Below the pieces are notes generated by a model. It saw only the letters and a list, made by a program, of their open reading frames with translations. It did no database searches and was not told the DNA's origin. A program made the translations under genes and the position numbers. Positions 1 through 7,244 of a stretch of 64,000 nt of DNA are shown here, piece by piece. This DNA comes from Gp7-AA6 sp036001245 (GTDB lineage: Bacteria; Acidobacteriota; Thermoanaerobaculia; UBA5066; Gp7-AA6), in NCBI GenBank assembly GCA_036001245.1, contig DASYUL010000024.1:59712-123711 (forward strand). The letters are read 5' to 3'. Every line of letters starts with the position of its first letter. The first letter of the stretch is position 1.

Positions 1-195
1 ACGAAGAATCATTCGCTCACGCTGAGTGCCATCGCACGAGCCGAGAAGCTGATAGCACTCCAAGGGGCGATTCTCTCGTCTGCGCGAGGATCATCGGAAG
101 CTCGTGACGATCACGTGGAGCAGGCGCTCGCGGAGCTTCGACGGCGGCGGGAAGCACGCCGGGCGATCGAGACGAAGGCGCTCCCGTCGGTATAG
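1..195 (+). CDS. C-terminal fragment of an unknown protein (5' end outside window)
   Basis: An open frame runs from base 1 to a TAG at 193-195 with no start codon inside the window, so only the last 64 residues are visible. They are rich in Ala, Arg, Glu and Leu and look like one or two amphipathic helices, with a basic run (ELRRRREARR) near the end. I recognise no family. It lies in the lower-GC accessory stretch at the left edge, next to other small unknown genes on the same strand. A regulatory or DNA-binding tail is possible from the charge pattern, but that is only a guess. Confidence 0.5.
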   Translation, partial: TKNHSLTLSAIARAEKLIALQGAILSSARGSSEARDDHVEQALAELRRRREARRAIETKALPSV

Positions 196-209
196 GCTCT
201 TCGCCTGGG

Positions 210-485
210 ATGCCGAGGAAGGGCCGGACAAAGGACTGGGTAGATGTTGAAACCCTGCAAATCCTCTCCCGGCATCTCACCGGAGATGTTCCAGTTATCG
301 CGACGTTCTGGGTTATCCGATTGGTGCTGAAGGCTTTTCTTGAAGAGGGTTGGCTCCTGCGCTTTTTGCTGGCAATCGACACGTTTCTGATCCTCGTGAT
401 GGTTCTGTTCCTCGTGTATAAGTTGCTGCGCGACCTTTGGAGGGCTGGCGTTGGGCCGGGTAAAACTAGACTTCTCGTGGCTTGA
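210..485 (+). CDS. Small predicted membrane protein, unknown function
   Basis: 91 residues starting at ATG. A charged N-terminus (PRKGRTKDW) is followed by two hydrophobic stretches at about 28-40 and 50-70 (FLLAIDTFLILVMVLFLVYKLL), so one or two membrane passes are likely. No clear Shine-Dalgarno site precedes the ATG. The 3' end overlaps the next gene by 35 bases in another frame. Base composition is visibly lower in GC than the chromosomal genes further right, which fits recent acquisition. Family not recognised; the frame could be longer or the start later. Confidence 0.45.
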   Translation: MPRKGRTKDWVDVETLQILSRHLTGDVPVIATFWVIRLVLKAFLEEGWLLRFLLAIDTFLILVMVLFLVYKLLRDLWRAGVGPGKTRLLVA

Positions 486-849
486 GCCGGGCGCGATGAT
501 CCGCCGCTACTTCAGCGCGGCCGCGGGTGCTTTGCCGGTGGCCTGCCTCTACGGGGCGATCAGAGCGTCGGGCTATGAAGGTGGATGGGTGTTGCCGGTC
601 GGTCTCGTCTTCGGTCTTCTCGGCGCAGAAATCGGATGGAGGTTGTCCGAGAGAAGGCTTCTCAGTGTTCAAGTAGCTCGAAGAGGAGAGGTTGCGCAGG
701 CGACCCTGAAGCCATCAGGTAGCGCGGCGGTCATCACGCTGCTGTCTCCGGTCAGTCGCGCCGACGTCATGCTCGTGACTTTCCCCGATAAGGTTACGGC
801 GATCGCTCCGGCGGCGGAGTACCACGACCTTCGCGAACTTGTAGGCTAA
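451..849 (+). CDS. Predicted membrane protein, unknown function
   Basis: 132 residues from a TTG start that has GGAGG at 439-443 at good spacing; an ATG at 496 is the alternative start. Hydrophobic segments at about 23-40 (AAAGALPVACLYGAI) and 48-65 (VLPVGLVFGLLGAEIGW) suggest two membrane passes, followed by a soluble tail of about 65 residues. It overlaps the upstream membrane protein and ends 14 bases before the next gene, so the three small genes form an operon. No family recognised. Confidence 0.5.
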   Translation: MGRVKLDFSWLEPGAMIRRYFSAAAGALPVACLYGAIRASGYEGGWVLPVGLVFGLLGAEIGWRLSERRLLSVQVARRGEVAQATLKPSGSAAVITLLSPVSRADVMLVTFPDKVTAIAPAAEYHDLRELVG

Positions 850-863
850 GGAGAAGAGAGCGT

Positions 864-1283
864 TTGGCCCGCATCACGGTGAAGCACTGCCTCATCTGCG
901 AAGACAGTCGTCGTGAGCCGAACTCAAAGGTAACCCTGCTCGGCTTCTACGGGGTAGCTCCAGACGTCACAATCTTGGTCTTCGCCTTCGGTCGGCCAAT
1001 CCCGCGGCTGGAGTTCTTCGTAATCGGCGAGGTGGACGCGACAGGCGAGGTCCCATTCACTCCTGAGATCCGAGACGAGACCGGCCGGGTGATCGCAGGG
1101 TTCCCAGAGTCCGCCAAGGTCCCTGTCACTGCAGCAGGAGAAATCCAGCTCGGCGTGGTGTTCCAAAATATTGTTTTTCAGGAACCGGGGACGTATACGT
1201 TCTGGCTTGGCTCGGAGGGCGCTAGCGTGTACGAGACCGTATTCCGACTTGCGCATCCGCCGCCCGGCGTAACTCCTACCTAG
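864..1283 (+). CDS. Small beta-rich protein resembling the DUF6941 pattern
   Basis: 139 residues from a TTG start with AAGGAG at 848-853. The N-terminus reads 'KHCLICEDSRREPNSKVTLLGFYG', a layout I associate with DUF6941-type proteins (a Cys-Glu-Asp segment, then a 'sK.tllG.yg' strand and alternating beta strands). That assignment is tentative. No signal peptide or membrane segment is seen. It is the last gene of the accessory operon before the damaged tRNA-Gln. Confidence 0.5.
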   Translation: MARITVKHCLICEDSRREPNSKVTLLGFYGVAPDVTILVFAFGRPIPRLEFFVIGEVDATGEVPFTPEIRDETGRVIAGFPESAKVPVTAAGEIQLGVVFQNIVFQEPGTYTFWLGSEGASVYETVFRLAHPPPGVTPT

Positions 1284-1329
1284 ACCTAACCCGACCCCCT
1301 CTCGCGCGCCCGCGTGCCGAAACCGCTCC

Positions 1330-1351
1330 GTGCCCAATTAGTGCCCCGAAT
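1330..1351. repeat. Paired GTGCCC direct repeat, possible integrase arm sites
   Basis: GTGCCC occurs at 1330-1335 and 1341-1346, an 11-base period (one helical turn), each followed by an AATT-like segment. It lies between the accessory genes and the truncated tRNA-Gln. Recombinase arm-type sites have this kind of spacing, but two copies of six bases is weak evidence. Confidence 0.2.
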
Positions 1352-1384
1352 TGGATCGAATCGCGTTGAAGGCAGACTCGCGCG

Positions 1385-1423
1385 AAAAAGAAAACGCGGG
1401 GAAACCCTCGATTTTCCCGCGTT
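1385..1423 (-). terminator. Rho-independent terminator after the tRNA-Gln remnant
   Basis: On the minus strand AACGCGGG(A)AAA pairs with TTTCCCCGCGTT around a short loop and is followed by TTCTTTTT. This is a strong hairpin with a T-run. It would end transcripts reading leftward through ispE, spoVG and the tRNA remnant. Confidence 0.75.
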
Positions 1424-1463
1424 GAGTTGAAGCGGCTAGAAGCTAGCTACGGCATCGCCGCAC

Positions 1464-1501
1464 TCCAAAGGCCGGTGCCTTACCAGTTTGGCGACGCCCC
1501 A
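1464..1501 (-). tRNA. tRNA-Gln(UUG), 5' half only (disrupted)
   Basis: Reading the minus strand from 1501, TGGGGCG (acceptor), T, C, GCC / AAACTGGTAA / GGC (D arm), A, CCGGC and the anticodon loop CTTTGGA (anticodon TTG) match tRNA-Gln nucleotides 1-38. From nucleotide 39 (base 1463) the match ends: the 3' anticodon strand is GTGCG instead of GCCGG, and no T-arm or 3' acceptor strand follows before the terminator. The position beside spoVG-ispE is where a tRNA-Gln often sits in related gene orders. The 3' half appears to have been replaced, probably by an element integrated in the gene. Confidence 0.7.
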
Positions 1502-1545
1502 ACGCTCACACGATTGTAGCGTCGGAGCGAGGGCGCCGCGGCCGC

Positions 1546-1878
1546 TCAGCCCGCGACTTCGCGCGCCGCGGGTTCCTCCACCGGTTCCTCGATCGGAACT
1601 TCTTCGACGCGGGCGGGGGGAGTTTCGGTGCGAATGCGCTCGTACTCCGAGAGAATGCGCCGCTCCATCCGCTCCCTCGTATCGCGGTTCAGGGGATGAG
1701 CGATGTCCTTGAACTCCCCGTTCTTCTTGCGCTTGGACGGCATCGACACGAAGACCCCGTTGGGGCCCTGAATCACCTTCAAGTCCGACACCAGAAAGCA
1801 GTCGTCGAGCACGATGGACACGTAGGCTTTGAGCCTCTCTTCCTCAACGGGAAAAACCTTTACCTGAGTGATCTCCAT
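1546..1878 (-). CDS. spoVG: SpoVG family regulatory protein
   Basis: 110 residues. The N-terminal 80 residues show the whole SpoVG core (MEITQVKVFP, LKAYVSIVLDDCFLVSDLKVI, GVFVSMPSKRKKNGEFKDIAHPLN). The last 25 are an acidic, Pro/Glu-rich tail. SpoVG proteins bind nucleic acid and act as regulators (septation and sporulation genes in Firmicutes; other roles elsewhere). This organism need not sporulate. The ATG overlaps the end of ispE by 19 bases, so it is co-transcribed with it, and the terminator beyond the tRNA remnant follows. Confidence 0.93.
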   Translation of the reverse strand: MEITQVKVFPVEEERLKAYVSIVLDDCFLVSDLKVIQGPNGVFVSMPSKRKKNGEFKDIAHPLNRDTRERMERRILSEYERIRTETPPARVEEVPIEEPVEEPAAREVAG

Positions 1879-2762
1879 TGGAATCCTCCCGAAGATTCGG
1901 TGCGGAGTCGGTACTCATCACGGGACAGGGTCCGACAGCGAAGAAGACGAGTCTCCGGGTGCCGTGCCGCAAGCCGCGACGCGTCGTCGTGAGACGCGCC
2001 CTTCAGAACGATCGTCGAGCCGGAGCCGGTGATGGCGGCTTCGGACGCCAGCGAACGCGCGGAATCGAGCAGGACACCCATCTCCGGTCTCATCTGTAGC
2101 ACGGCGAATGCCAGATCGTTCGGGCCGAAGAACCGCCCGGAAGTCTCGACGTCGAGAGAGCTTGGAAGTGGGCCTTCGTCGCCGCCGCTCCCTGCCCGGC
2201 GCCTCGCGAGGTAGGCCTCGCGGGTGGAGATCGGAAAGGGCGGGATCAGCAGAAGAAGCTCGACGCTCTGCGAGTCGGGCAAGGGGTGGATGCGCTCTCC
2301 CCGGCCGCCGACGTCCGCCTCTCCTCCGACGAGAAAGAAGGGCACGTCGCTCCCGAGCCCTCCAGCGAGCTCCGCCAGCTCCTCGGTCGAAAGCGGCGCC
2401 TCCCACAGACGGGAGAGGAGCGTGAGAGCGAGCGCGGCGTCCGAGCTGCCGCCGGCGAGGCCCGCGCCAACCGGGATCCTTTTCTTCAGGTGAATTCGCG
2501 CGTCGGCAGGCCGTCCGAGCCGCGCCGCGAGTGCCCGCGCCGCCCGCAAGACGAGGTTGGATTCGTCGACGGGTACGTCGAGGCCCTCGCACGAGAACTC
2601 GAGTCTCCCTTCGCCCGGCGCGACGCCGATCGAGTCGCAGAGGTCGATCGCGACGAGCCTCGAGCGGATCTCGTGATACCCGTCGGGCGAGAGCTCTCCG
2701 ACCCTGAGCTCCCGGTTGATCTTCGCCGGGGCGTCCGCCCGGAGAACCGGTTCAAGGTTCAA
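1860..2762 (-). CDS. ispE: 4-diphosphocytidyl-2-C-methyl-D-erythritol kinase
   Basis: 300 residues from TTG at 2762. IspE phosphorylates CDP-methylerythritol in the MEP isoprenoid pathway in the cytoplasm. GHMP-kinase motifs are present: substrate/catalytic region APAKIN (residues 11-16), the ATP loop PVGAGLAGGSSDAA (97-110), and a C-terminal ITGSGSTIV. I chose TTG because TTGA overlaps the upstream lipoprotein stop by four bases and gives MNLEPVLRADAPAKIN, the usual IspE beginning. A longer frame to 2861 would overlap the upstream gene by 100 bases. The start lies inside a CCTTGAA direct repeat. The length is normal for the family. Confidence 0.93.
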   Translation of the reverse strand: MNLEPVLRADAPAKINRELRVGELSPDGYHEIRSRLVAIDLCDSIGVAPGEGRLEFSCEGLDVPVDESNLVLRAARALAARLGRPADARIHLKKRIPVGAGLAGGSSDAALALTLLSRLWEAPLSTEELAELAGGLGSDVPFFLVGGEADVGGRGERIHPLPDSQSVELLLLIPPFPISTREAYLARRRAGSGGDEGPLPSSLDVETSGRFFGPNDLAFAVLQMRPEMGVLLDSARSLASEAAITGSGSTIVLKGASHDDASRLAARHPETRLLRCRTLSRDEYRLRTESSGGFQWRSLR

Positions 2763-3427
2763 GGTTGGGAAGCGGGAGCCGAGGCGGGCTCTTTCGCGAC
2801 CAGCGTGAGCTGGAGCATCTTCCCGGTGCGGCGGTCTTCGATCCTGATCCTTTCGGGCCACGGGTCGAGCCGGCCGGAGTAGGTCGCGACGAGCTCCGCC
2901 TCGGGGCGCTCGATCTTGAGCGTCTGGAGTCGCGCCTGCCCGACGTCGAGGACCGCCTCGACCGGGTCGCGGCCGGTGAAGCGCAGGAGGCTCTCACCTG
3001 CCCGGGCTCCCTCGACGCGGGCCGGCGTCCTCCACACTCCGGCGAGCACGGCGCGAAGCTCTTCGGGCTCGAGGGGTATTGGCCGCGCGCCCTTCGCTTC
3101 GAGGACGCCCGAGACATAGCGCGCGATCGGCGACCCGAACGGCCCCGTGAGGGTCGCTTCGAGGTGGCCGGGCAGCGCTTCGACCGCGAGAGTCCCCGGG
3201 ACCTTCACGAGGCCTTCCGACATCTTCGCGTCGTAGAGGAGGCGAGCCGGTCCGAGCGAGTCGGCCCGCTCGAGGGCGATCGCCCACGCGTCGAGCGCGC
3301 GGCGCGACTCGTCGACTCCGGCGGGTCCGAACGCTGGCGCGCGCGACGCGCAGGCCGTCGCTGCGGCGGTGACGAGGGCGGCGAGGATCGCGAGCCGGAT
3401 AGGCTGCGATTCAGCTCTTGCGCGCAA
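2759..3427 (-). CDS. Putative outer-membrane lipoprotein (LolB/DUF4292-like)
   Basis: 222 residues. A hydrophobic leader (IRLAILAALVTAAATAC) ends in a plausible lipobox Cys at about residue 27. The rest is beta-rich with alternating strands such as 'GTLAVEALPGHLEATLTGPFGSPIARYVSG' written across residues 75-105, reminiscent of LolB/DUF4292 lipoproteins that bind acyl chains. It overlaps the upstream TPR gene by 17 bases and the downstream ispE by four, so the three form one operon. The family call is by resemblance; a general lipoprotein is the safer reading. Confidence 0.6.
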   Translation of the reverse strand: MRARAESQPIRLAILAALVTAAATACASRAPAFGPAGVDESRRALDAWAIALERADSLGPARLLYDAKMSEGLVKVPGTLAVEALPGHLEATLTGPFGSPIARYVSGVLEAKGARPIPLEPEELRAVLAGVWRTPARVEGARAGESLLRFTGRDPVEAVLDVGQARLQTLKIERPEAELVATYSGRLDPWPERIRIEDRRTGKMLQLTLVAKEPASAPASQP

Positions 3428-5303
3428 CTCGCGCGAGCTTCTGGCGGACCTTCTCCGGCTCCTCGTGCTTCAACTGGAGGGCGCGCTCCCAGTGAGCGAT
3501 GGCCCGCGCGACGTCCCCCTGTCGCTCCGACAGGTCCCCGAGGTGTTCCTCGATCGTCGGATCGTCGGGCTCGCGCTGTTTCGCGTCGGCAAGATAGGTC
3601 TGCGCCTTCTCCAGCCGGCCGAGGCGAAAGTACACCCATCCGAGCGAGTCGAGGTAGGCGCCGTTGCGCGGCTCCCTCGCCACTGCCTTCTCGAGGAGCT
3701 CGCGCGCCTCGTCGAGCCGGATTCCGCGGTCGGCCCACATGTATCCGAGGTAGTTCTGCGCGGCCGAGTCGTTCGGGCGCCCCTGGAGGAGCTTCTGAAA
3801 CGTCTTCTCGGCCTCGCCCGTCGCGCCGCTTCTCTCGAGCGCGGAGCCGAGTCGGAAGAGAGCCTCGGAGCTGTCGGGGAAACGTCGCGACGCCTCGCGC
3901 GCGACGCGGGCCGCGGCGGCGTAGTCCTTCACGCGAGCGTAGATGTCCGCGGCGGCGAGCACCTCGTCGATGTCCTGGGAGGCGGCGAGCTTCGCGAGCG
4001 ACTCCTCGGCCTTCTTCCGGTCGCCTGCGCGGTACTGGAACTCCGCGGCGAGAGCCGCCCATTCGGTCTTGTCCGGCTCCGCCGCGAGAGCCGCGCGCAC
4101 CTTCTCAAGGCCGCCGGCGAAGTCCTCCTTCTCGCGCGAGGCGGTCGCGAGGATGCGGAGAGCCCGGGGGTTGACCGTCCCCTGCTTGACGGCGAGCGGG
4201 CTCAGGATCTGCTGCGCGCGCGCAAAGTCCTTCTGGAGGACCGCAAGGTATCCGAGCTCGACGGTGGCCGCGTCGCGGGCGGGGATCTTTTTCGGATCTT
4301 CACCCGCGCGCCGGACGCCCTCTTCCAGAAAAGTCTTCGCTTCCGGGAACCGCCGTTCGCGCATCAGCTCGCCCGTCAACGCGCGGCGGGTCGCGTCATC
4401 GTCCGGGTCCTCCACGATGAGTGCACGGAGGATCTTTTCGCCCTCGGGCGAGCTCCCTTTCTCGAAGAGCACCTGCGCGAGCAGACGGCGGATCGCCCGG
4501 TTCTCCGGCCGCTTCGCGGCGAGGTCGCGGGCCCGCTTCTCGGCGTCGGTGAACCGCCCGGCCCGCGCGAGATCGAGCGTGATCCTTTCGGGGATCGCCG
4601 GGTTCTCCGGATCGAGCTTCTCGAGCTTCGCCAGCAGCTCGAGCGCCTTGTCGAGCTGGTCGTCTTCTTCGTAGAGATCGATCAGGGCCGCCGCGCTCTC
4701 GCGGTCCTCGGGACTCTGTTCGAGGAGGTCCGCGTAGATCGCCTCGGCCTCCTTGGTCCGCCCGCTCTTGGCCTTCGCCTCCGCAGCGATGCGGGCGATC
4801 GCCGGCTGCGCGCGGGCCTCCCCCGCCTCCTCGAGGACCTTCGCCGCCTCCGCGGCCCGGCCCTTCGCCAGGAGCGCGCGGGCGAGCGGGGCCGCGATCG
4901 CCGGATTACCCGGTTCGAGCTTCCGGGCGGCCTCGAGCTCGGAGATTGCCTTGTCGAGGTGCGAAGGGTCTCTCTCGGACAGGGCGAGCTCGAGCGCGCC
5001 GAGAAGCCGGTGCCCTTCGACGAACTGCGGATCCAGGCGGACGACTTCCTGCGCCTGTTTCATCGATTCGTCGGGGACGTTCAGGTCGCGCAGGAGCTGC
5101 GCGTATTCGAATCGGACGACCGCGTCCTGCGGGAGGAGCTCGATCACCTTGCGATAGAGGTCGAGCGCCTCGCGATAGCTGCCGTCGGCAACTGCCGTCC
5201 GGGCCCGGAGGAAGACCTTGCGGCTCTCCCGGACGTCCTGGGCGAGAAGAGCTCCGGCCAGGAGGAAGAGAGCCGCCGTCCCGGCGGCAACACGCGACTT
5301 CAT
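3411..5303 (-). CDS. Secreted tetratricopeptide-repeat protein
   Basis: 630 residues with a signal peptide (VAAGTAALFLLAGALLAQ) followed by almost continuous TPR units from about residue 28 to the end. The pattern recurs every 34 residues, for example YREALDLYRKVIELLPQDA, FVEGHRLLGALELA and ARELLEKAVAREPRNGAYLDSLGWVYFRLG. No enzyme domain is visible, so it probably scaffolds periplasmic or outer-membrane complexes. It heads the operon with the lipoprotein, ispE and spoVG. TPR-lipoprotein pairs are common in outer-membrane biogenesis, but no specific partner can be read from the sequence. Confidence 0.85.
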   Translation of the reverse strand: MKSRVAAGTAALFLLAGALLAQDVRESRKVFLRARTAVADGSYREALDLYRKVIELLPQDAVVRFEYAQLLRDLNVPDESMKQAQEVVRLDPQFVEGHRLLGALELALSERDPSHLDKAISELEAARKLEPGNPAIAAPLARALLAKGRAAEAAKVLEEAGEARAQPAIARIAAEAKAKSGRTKEAEAIYADLLEQSPEDRESAAALIDLYEEDDQLDKALELLAKLEKLDPENPAIPERITLDLARAGRFTDAEKRARDLAAKRPENRAIRRLLAQVLFEKGSSPEGEKILRALIVEDPDDDATRRALTGELMRERRFPEAKTFLEEGVRRAGEDPKKIPARDAATVELGYLAVLQKDFARAQQILSPLAVKQGTVNPRALRILATASREKEDFAGGLEKVRAALAAEPDKTEWAALAAEFQYRAGDRKKAEESLAKLAASQDIDEVLAAADIYARVKDYAAAARVAREASRRFPDSSEALFRLGSALERSGATGEAEKTFQKLLQGRPNDSAAQNYLGYMWADRGIRLDEARELLEKAVAREPRNGAYLDSLGWVYFRLGRLEKAQTYLADAKQREPDDPTIEEHLGDLSERQGDVARAIAHWERALQLKHEEPEKVRQKLARVARKS

Positions 5304-5390
5304 GACCGCCCCAACGCCCGCGATGACGTGTTCATGCCCGCGGCCAATCTAGCACGGGAACGAGAACCGGAAGTTGCGCTGCCTCAGAGA

Positions 5391-5396
5391 TATAAT
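5391..5396 (+). promoter_or_regulatory. -10 box upstream of the HU-like gene
   Basis: A perfect TATAAT at 5391-5396 lies 58 bases before the HU-like ATG. No convincing -35 hexamer is seen at 17 bases spacing. The leader between them holds two small hairpins (GCGGG...CCCGC and GCGAG-AAT-CTCGC) and a GGAGGGGG Shine-Dalgarno site. Confidence 0.5.
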
Positions 5397-5454
5397 CGAA
5401 AGGAAAATAGCGGGTGCAGGTTGAAACCCCGCGAGAATCTCGCCGGAGGGGGTA

Positions 5455-5724
5455 ATGATCAAAGCCGACATCGTCGACCTCGTCGTTGACCTCGCCAAGA
5501 TTCCGCGAGCCAAAGCGGCAACCGCGGTCGAGACAGTGATCGAGTCGATGCGCTCTGCCCTCGGAGCCGGGGATCGCATCGAGCTGCGCGGCTTCGGAGT
5601 GTTCCAGGTGAAGCGAAGGAAGCGCGGCATCGGAAGAAACCCCAAGACCGGCGTCGAGGTCACGATCCCGCCGGGCAACACGATCCGCTTCAAGCCCGGA
5701 AAGGATTTGCGCGACCTGCCCTAG
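5455..5724 (+). CDS. HU/IHF-family DNA-binding protein
   Basis: 89 residues, the usual size for HU/IHF subunits. The fold is clear: helical N-terminus MIKADIVDLVVDLAKI, the beta-arm turn region DRIELRGFGVFQVKRRKRGIGRNPKTG, and the ending IPPGNTIRFKPGKDL. The GRNPKTG arm tip is the minor-groove-binding signature. It bends and compacts DNA as a dimer. It cannot be assigned to HU, IhfA or IhfB from sequence alone. A strong GGAGGGGG precedes the ATG, and it appears monocistronic. Confidence 0.93.
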   Translation: MIKADIVDLVVDLAKIPRAKAATAVETVIESMRSALGAGDRIELRGFGVFQVKRRKRGIGRNPKTGVEVTIPPGNTIRFKPGKDLRDLP

Positions 5725-5791
5725 ATCCTCATCAGGGTAAAGGGCAGTGGCTGAGCCGGCTTCGCTTCGGCTTCACTGATATAAGCCCCGC

Positions 5792-6712
5792 GTGGACTCG
5801 CAGGGCGGACCCCCTCCTTCGGAGCCCTTCTCGTCTCCACCCGCGTGGGAGGGGCGCCGGCGCTGGCGAATTCCGGAGCACCCGCTCTTCCATTTCGCGC
5901 TTCTCCTCGCGACGTTCGTCACGACGACCATCTTCGGCGGCGCCGTCTTTTCGACGGGCGGCGGGCCGCTTCGCGGCGGCCGCTTCTCCGACGGGTTCTC
6001 GTTCTCGATCCCGCTCCTCCTGATCCTCGGGATCCACGAGCTCGGCCACTACGCGCTCTGCCGGCGACACGGCGTCGCGGCGACGCTTCCGTATTTCCTT
6101 CCCGCGCCGATTCCCAACCTGATCGGGACCTTCGGCGCGCTCATCCGGATCAAGGAGCCGATCCGCGACAAGCGCGCGTTGATCGAAATCGGCGCCGCCG
6201 GTCCGCTCGCCGGTTTCTTCACTGCAATTCCATTCCTCGTCTACGGCGTCACACGCACGCAGCCGGTCGCGCCGACGGTCGCGCCCGGCACGGTCGTCTT
6301 CGAGTATCCGATTCTTGTGCGCTTCGTCCAGGACCTGACGGGCGCCGGCCGTTACACGAGCGCGATGGTCCGCGAGCATCCGACGTTCATGGCGGCGTGG
6401 TTCGGTCTGCTCGTCACCGCGTTGAACCTGCTGCCGATCGGACAGCTCGACGGCGGGCACGTGATCCGCGCGGCCCTCGGGCGACGCCAGCCGTTCGCCT
6501 CCTACGCCGTGTTGCTCTTCGCGGCGCTCTCCGCGTCGAGGGGTCCGATCTGGGCGTTCTTCTCGCTCTTCACCGCGCTCTTTCTGGGCGTCCGCCATCC
6601 GCCCGTCGAGAACGACGACGAGCCTCTCTCCTTCGGACACAAGATGCTCGCGCTCCTCTGCCTGGCGGTGTTTCTGCTGTGCTTCACGCTGGTTCCGATG
6701 AGAGTGATCTAG
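5792..6712 (+). CDS. Site-2 protease family (M50) membrane metalloprotease
   Basis: 306 residues from GTG. The zinc motif HELGH is at 82-86 within a membrane segment (IPLLLILGIHELGHYALC), and the second motif NLLPIGQLDGGH (about 211-222) carries the third ligand Asp. About six hydrophobic segments are seen. Members of this compact, PDZ-less group cleave membrane-embedded substrates. The insert between the motifs is about 120 residues. A proline-rich cytoplasmic N-terminus of about 30 residues precedes the first membrane segment. The stop codon is the first base pair of a palindromic repeat that fills the gap to dtd. Substrate unknown. Confidence 0.88.
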   Translation: MDSQGGPPPSEPFSSPPAWEGRRRWRIPEHPLFHFALLLATFVTTTIFGGAVFSTGGGPLRGGRFSDGFSFSIPLLLILGIHELGHYALCRRHGVAATLPYFLPAPIPNLIGTFGALIRIKEPIRDKRALIEIGAAGPLAGFFTAIPFLVYGVTRTQPVAPTVAPGTVVFEYPILVRFVQDLTGAGRYTSAMVREHPTFMAAWFGLLVTALNLLPIGQLDGGHVIRAALGRRQPFASYAVLLFAALSASRGPIWAFFSLFTALFLGVRHPPVENDDEPLSFGHKMLALLCLAVFLLCFTLVPMRVI

Positions 6713-6804
6713 GGGTCAGGTCTCCACTTGCCACTTTGCGTTGCAAAGTGACAAGACCGTCGCTCCTTCATCAACGCTCGCCCGACTCGTGAAGACCTGA
6801 CCCC
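6712..6804. repeat. REP-like element with GGGGTCAGGTCT ends
   Basis: GGGGTCAGGTCT at 6712-6723 is inverted at 6793-6804. Inside is a second hairpin, CACTTTGC (6732-6739) / GCAAAGTG (6743-6750), with further imperfect pairing to CTTG/CAAG. The element occupies the whole space between the convergent M50 and dtd genes. The end sequence is of the type found around REP-associated Y1 transposase (RAYT) elements in many genomes. No transposase is in this window. A shorter copy is at 17802-17826. Confidence 0.75.
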
Positions 6805-6806
6805 GC

Positions 6807-7244
6807 TCAGACTTCGAGGATGAACGTCGCCGGGCCGTCGTTGACCAGGGACACCTGCATCATCGCGCCGAACCGTCCGGTCTCGACCGGCACGCCGCGG
6901 TCGGCGAGAGCCCGCACGAACGTCTCGTAGAGTGGGCGCGCCTCCTCTCCGGCGAGCGCGCGGTCGAATGCCGGCCGGCGGCCCCGCGACAGGTCCGCGC
7001 CGAGCGTGAACTGCGAAACGACGAGGACGCTGCCCTTGACCGCGGCCAGATCGAGGTTCATCTTCCCGTTCTCGTCGTTGAAGACACGCAGGCCGGCGAC
7101 TTTCCGGGCGGCCTCCGCCGCCGCCGCGTCATCGTCGCCCTTCTCGGCGCCGACGAGGACGAGCAACCCCGGTCCGATCCGGCCGACGCTCTCTCCGTCG
7201 ACGCGAACCTCCGCCTCGGTCACCCGCTGGATGACGAGCTTCAC
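6807..7244 (-). CDS. dtd: D-aminoacyl-tRNA deacylase
   Basis: 145 residues, the exact family size. Dtd removes D-amino acids mischarged on tRNA. The conserved blocks VIQRVTEAEVRVDGE (N-terminus), SQFTLGADLSRGRRPAFDRA (77-96) and SLVNDGPATFILEV (C-terminus, with NDGPAT where NxGPVT is usual) are present. The GTG start at 7244 overlaps the murJ stop (GTGA). A longer frame exists upstream but is antisense-type noise inside murJ. It ends three bases from the REP-like element. Confidence 0.93.
   Translation of the reverse strand: MKLVIQRVTEAEVRVDGESVGRIGPGLLVLVGAEKGDDDAAAAEAARKVAGLRVFNDENGKMNLDLAAVKGSVLVVSQFTLGADLSRGRRPAFDRALAGEEARPLYETFVRALADRGVPVETGRFGAMMQVSLVNDGPATFILEV

Noticed and set aside
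5409..5418. CGGGTGCAGG as a third copy of the 42-bp repeat
   Set aside because: Identity ends after ten bases; the flanking sequence and hairpin core are missing.
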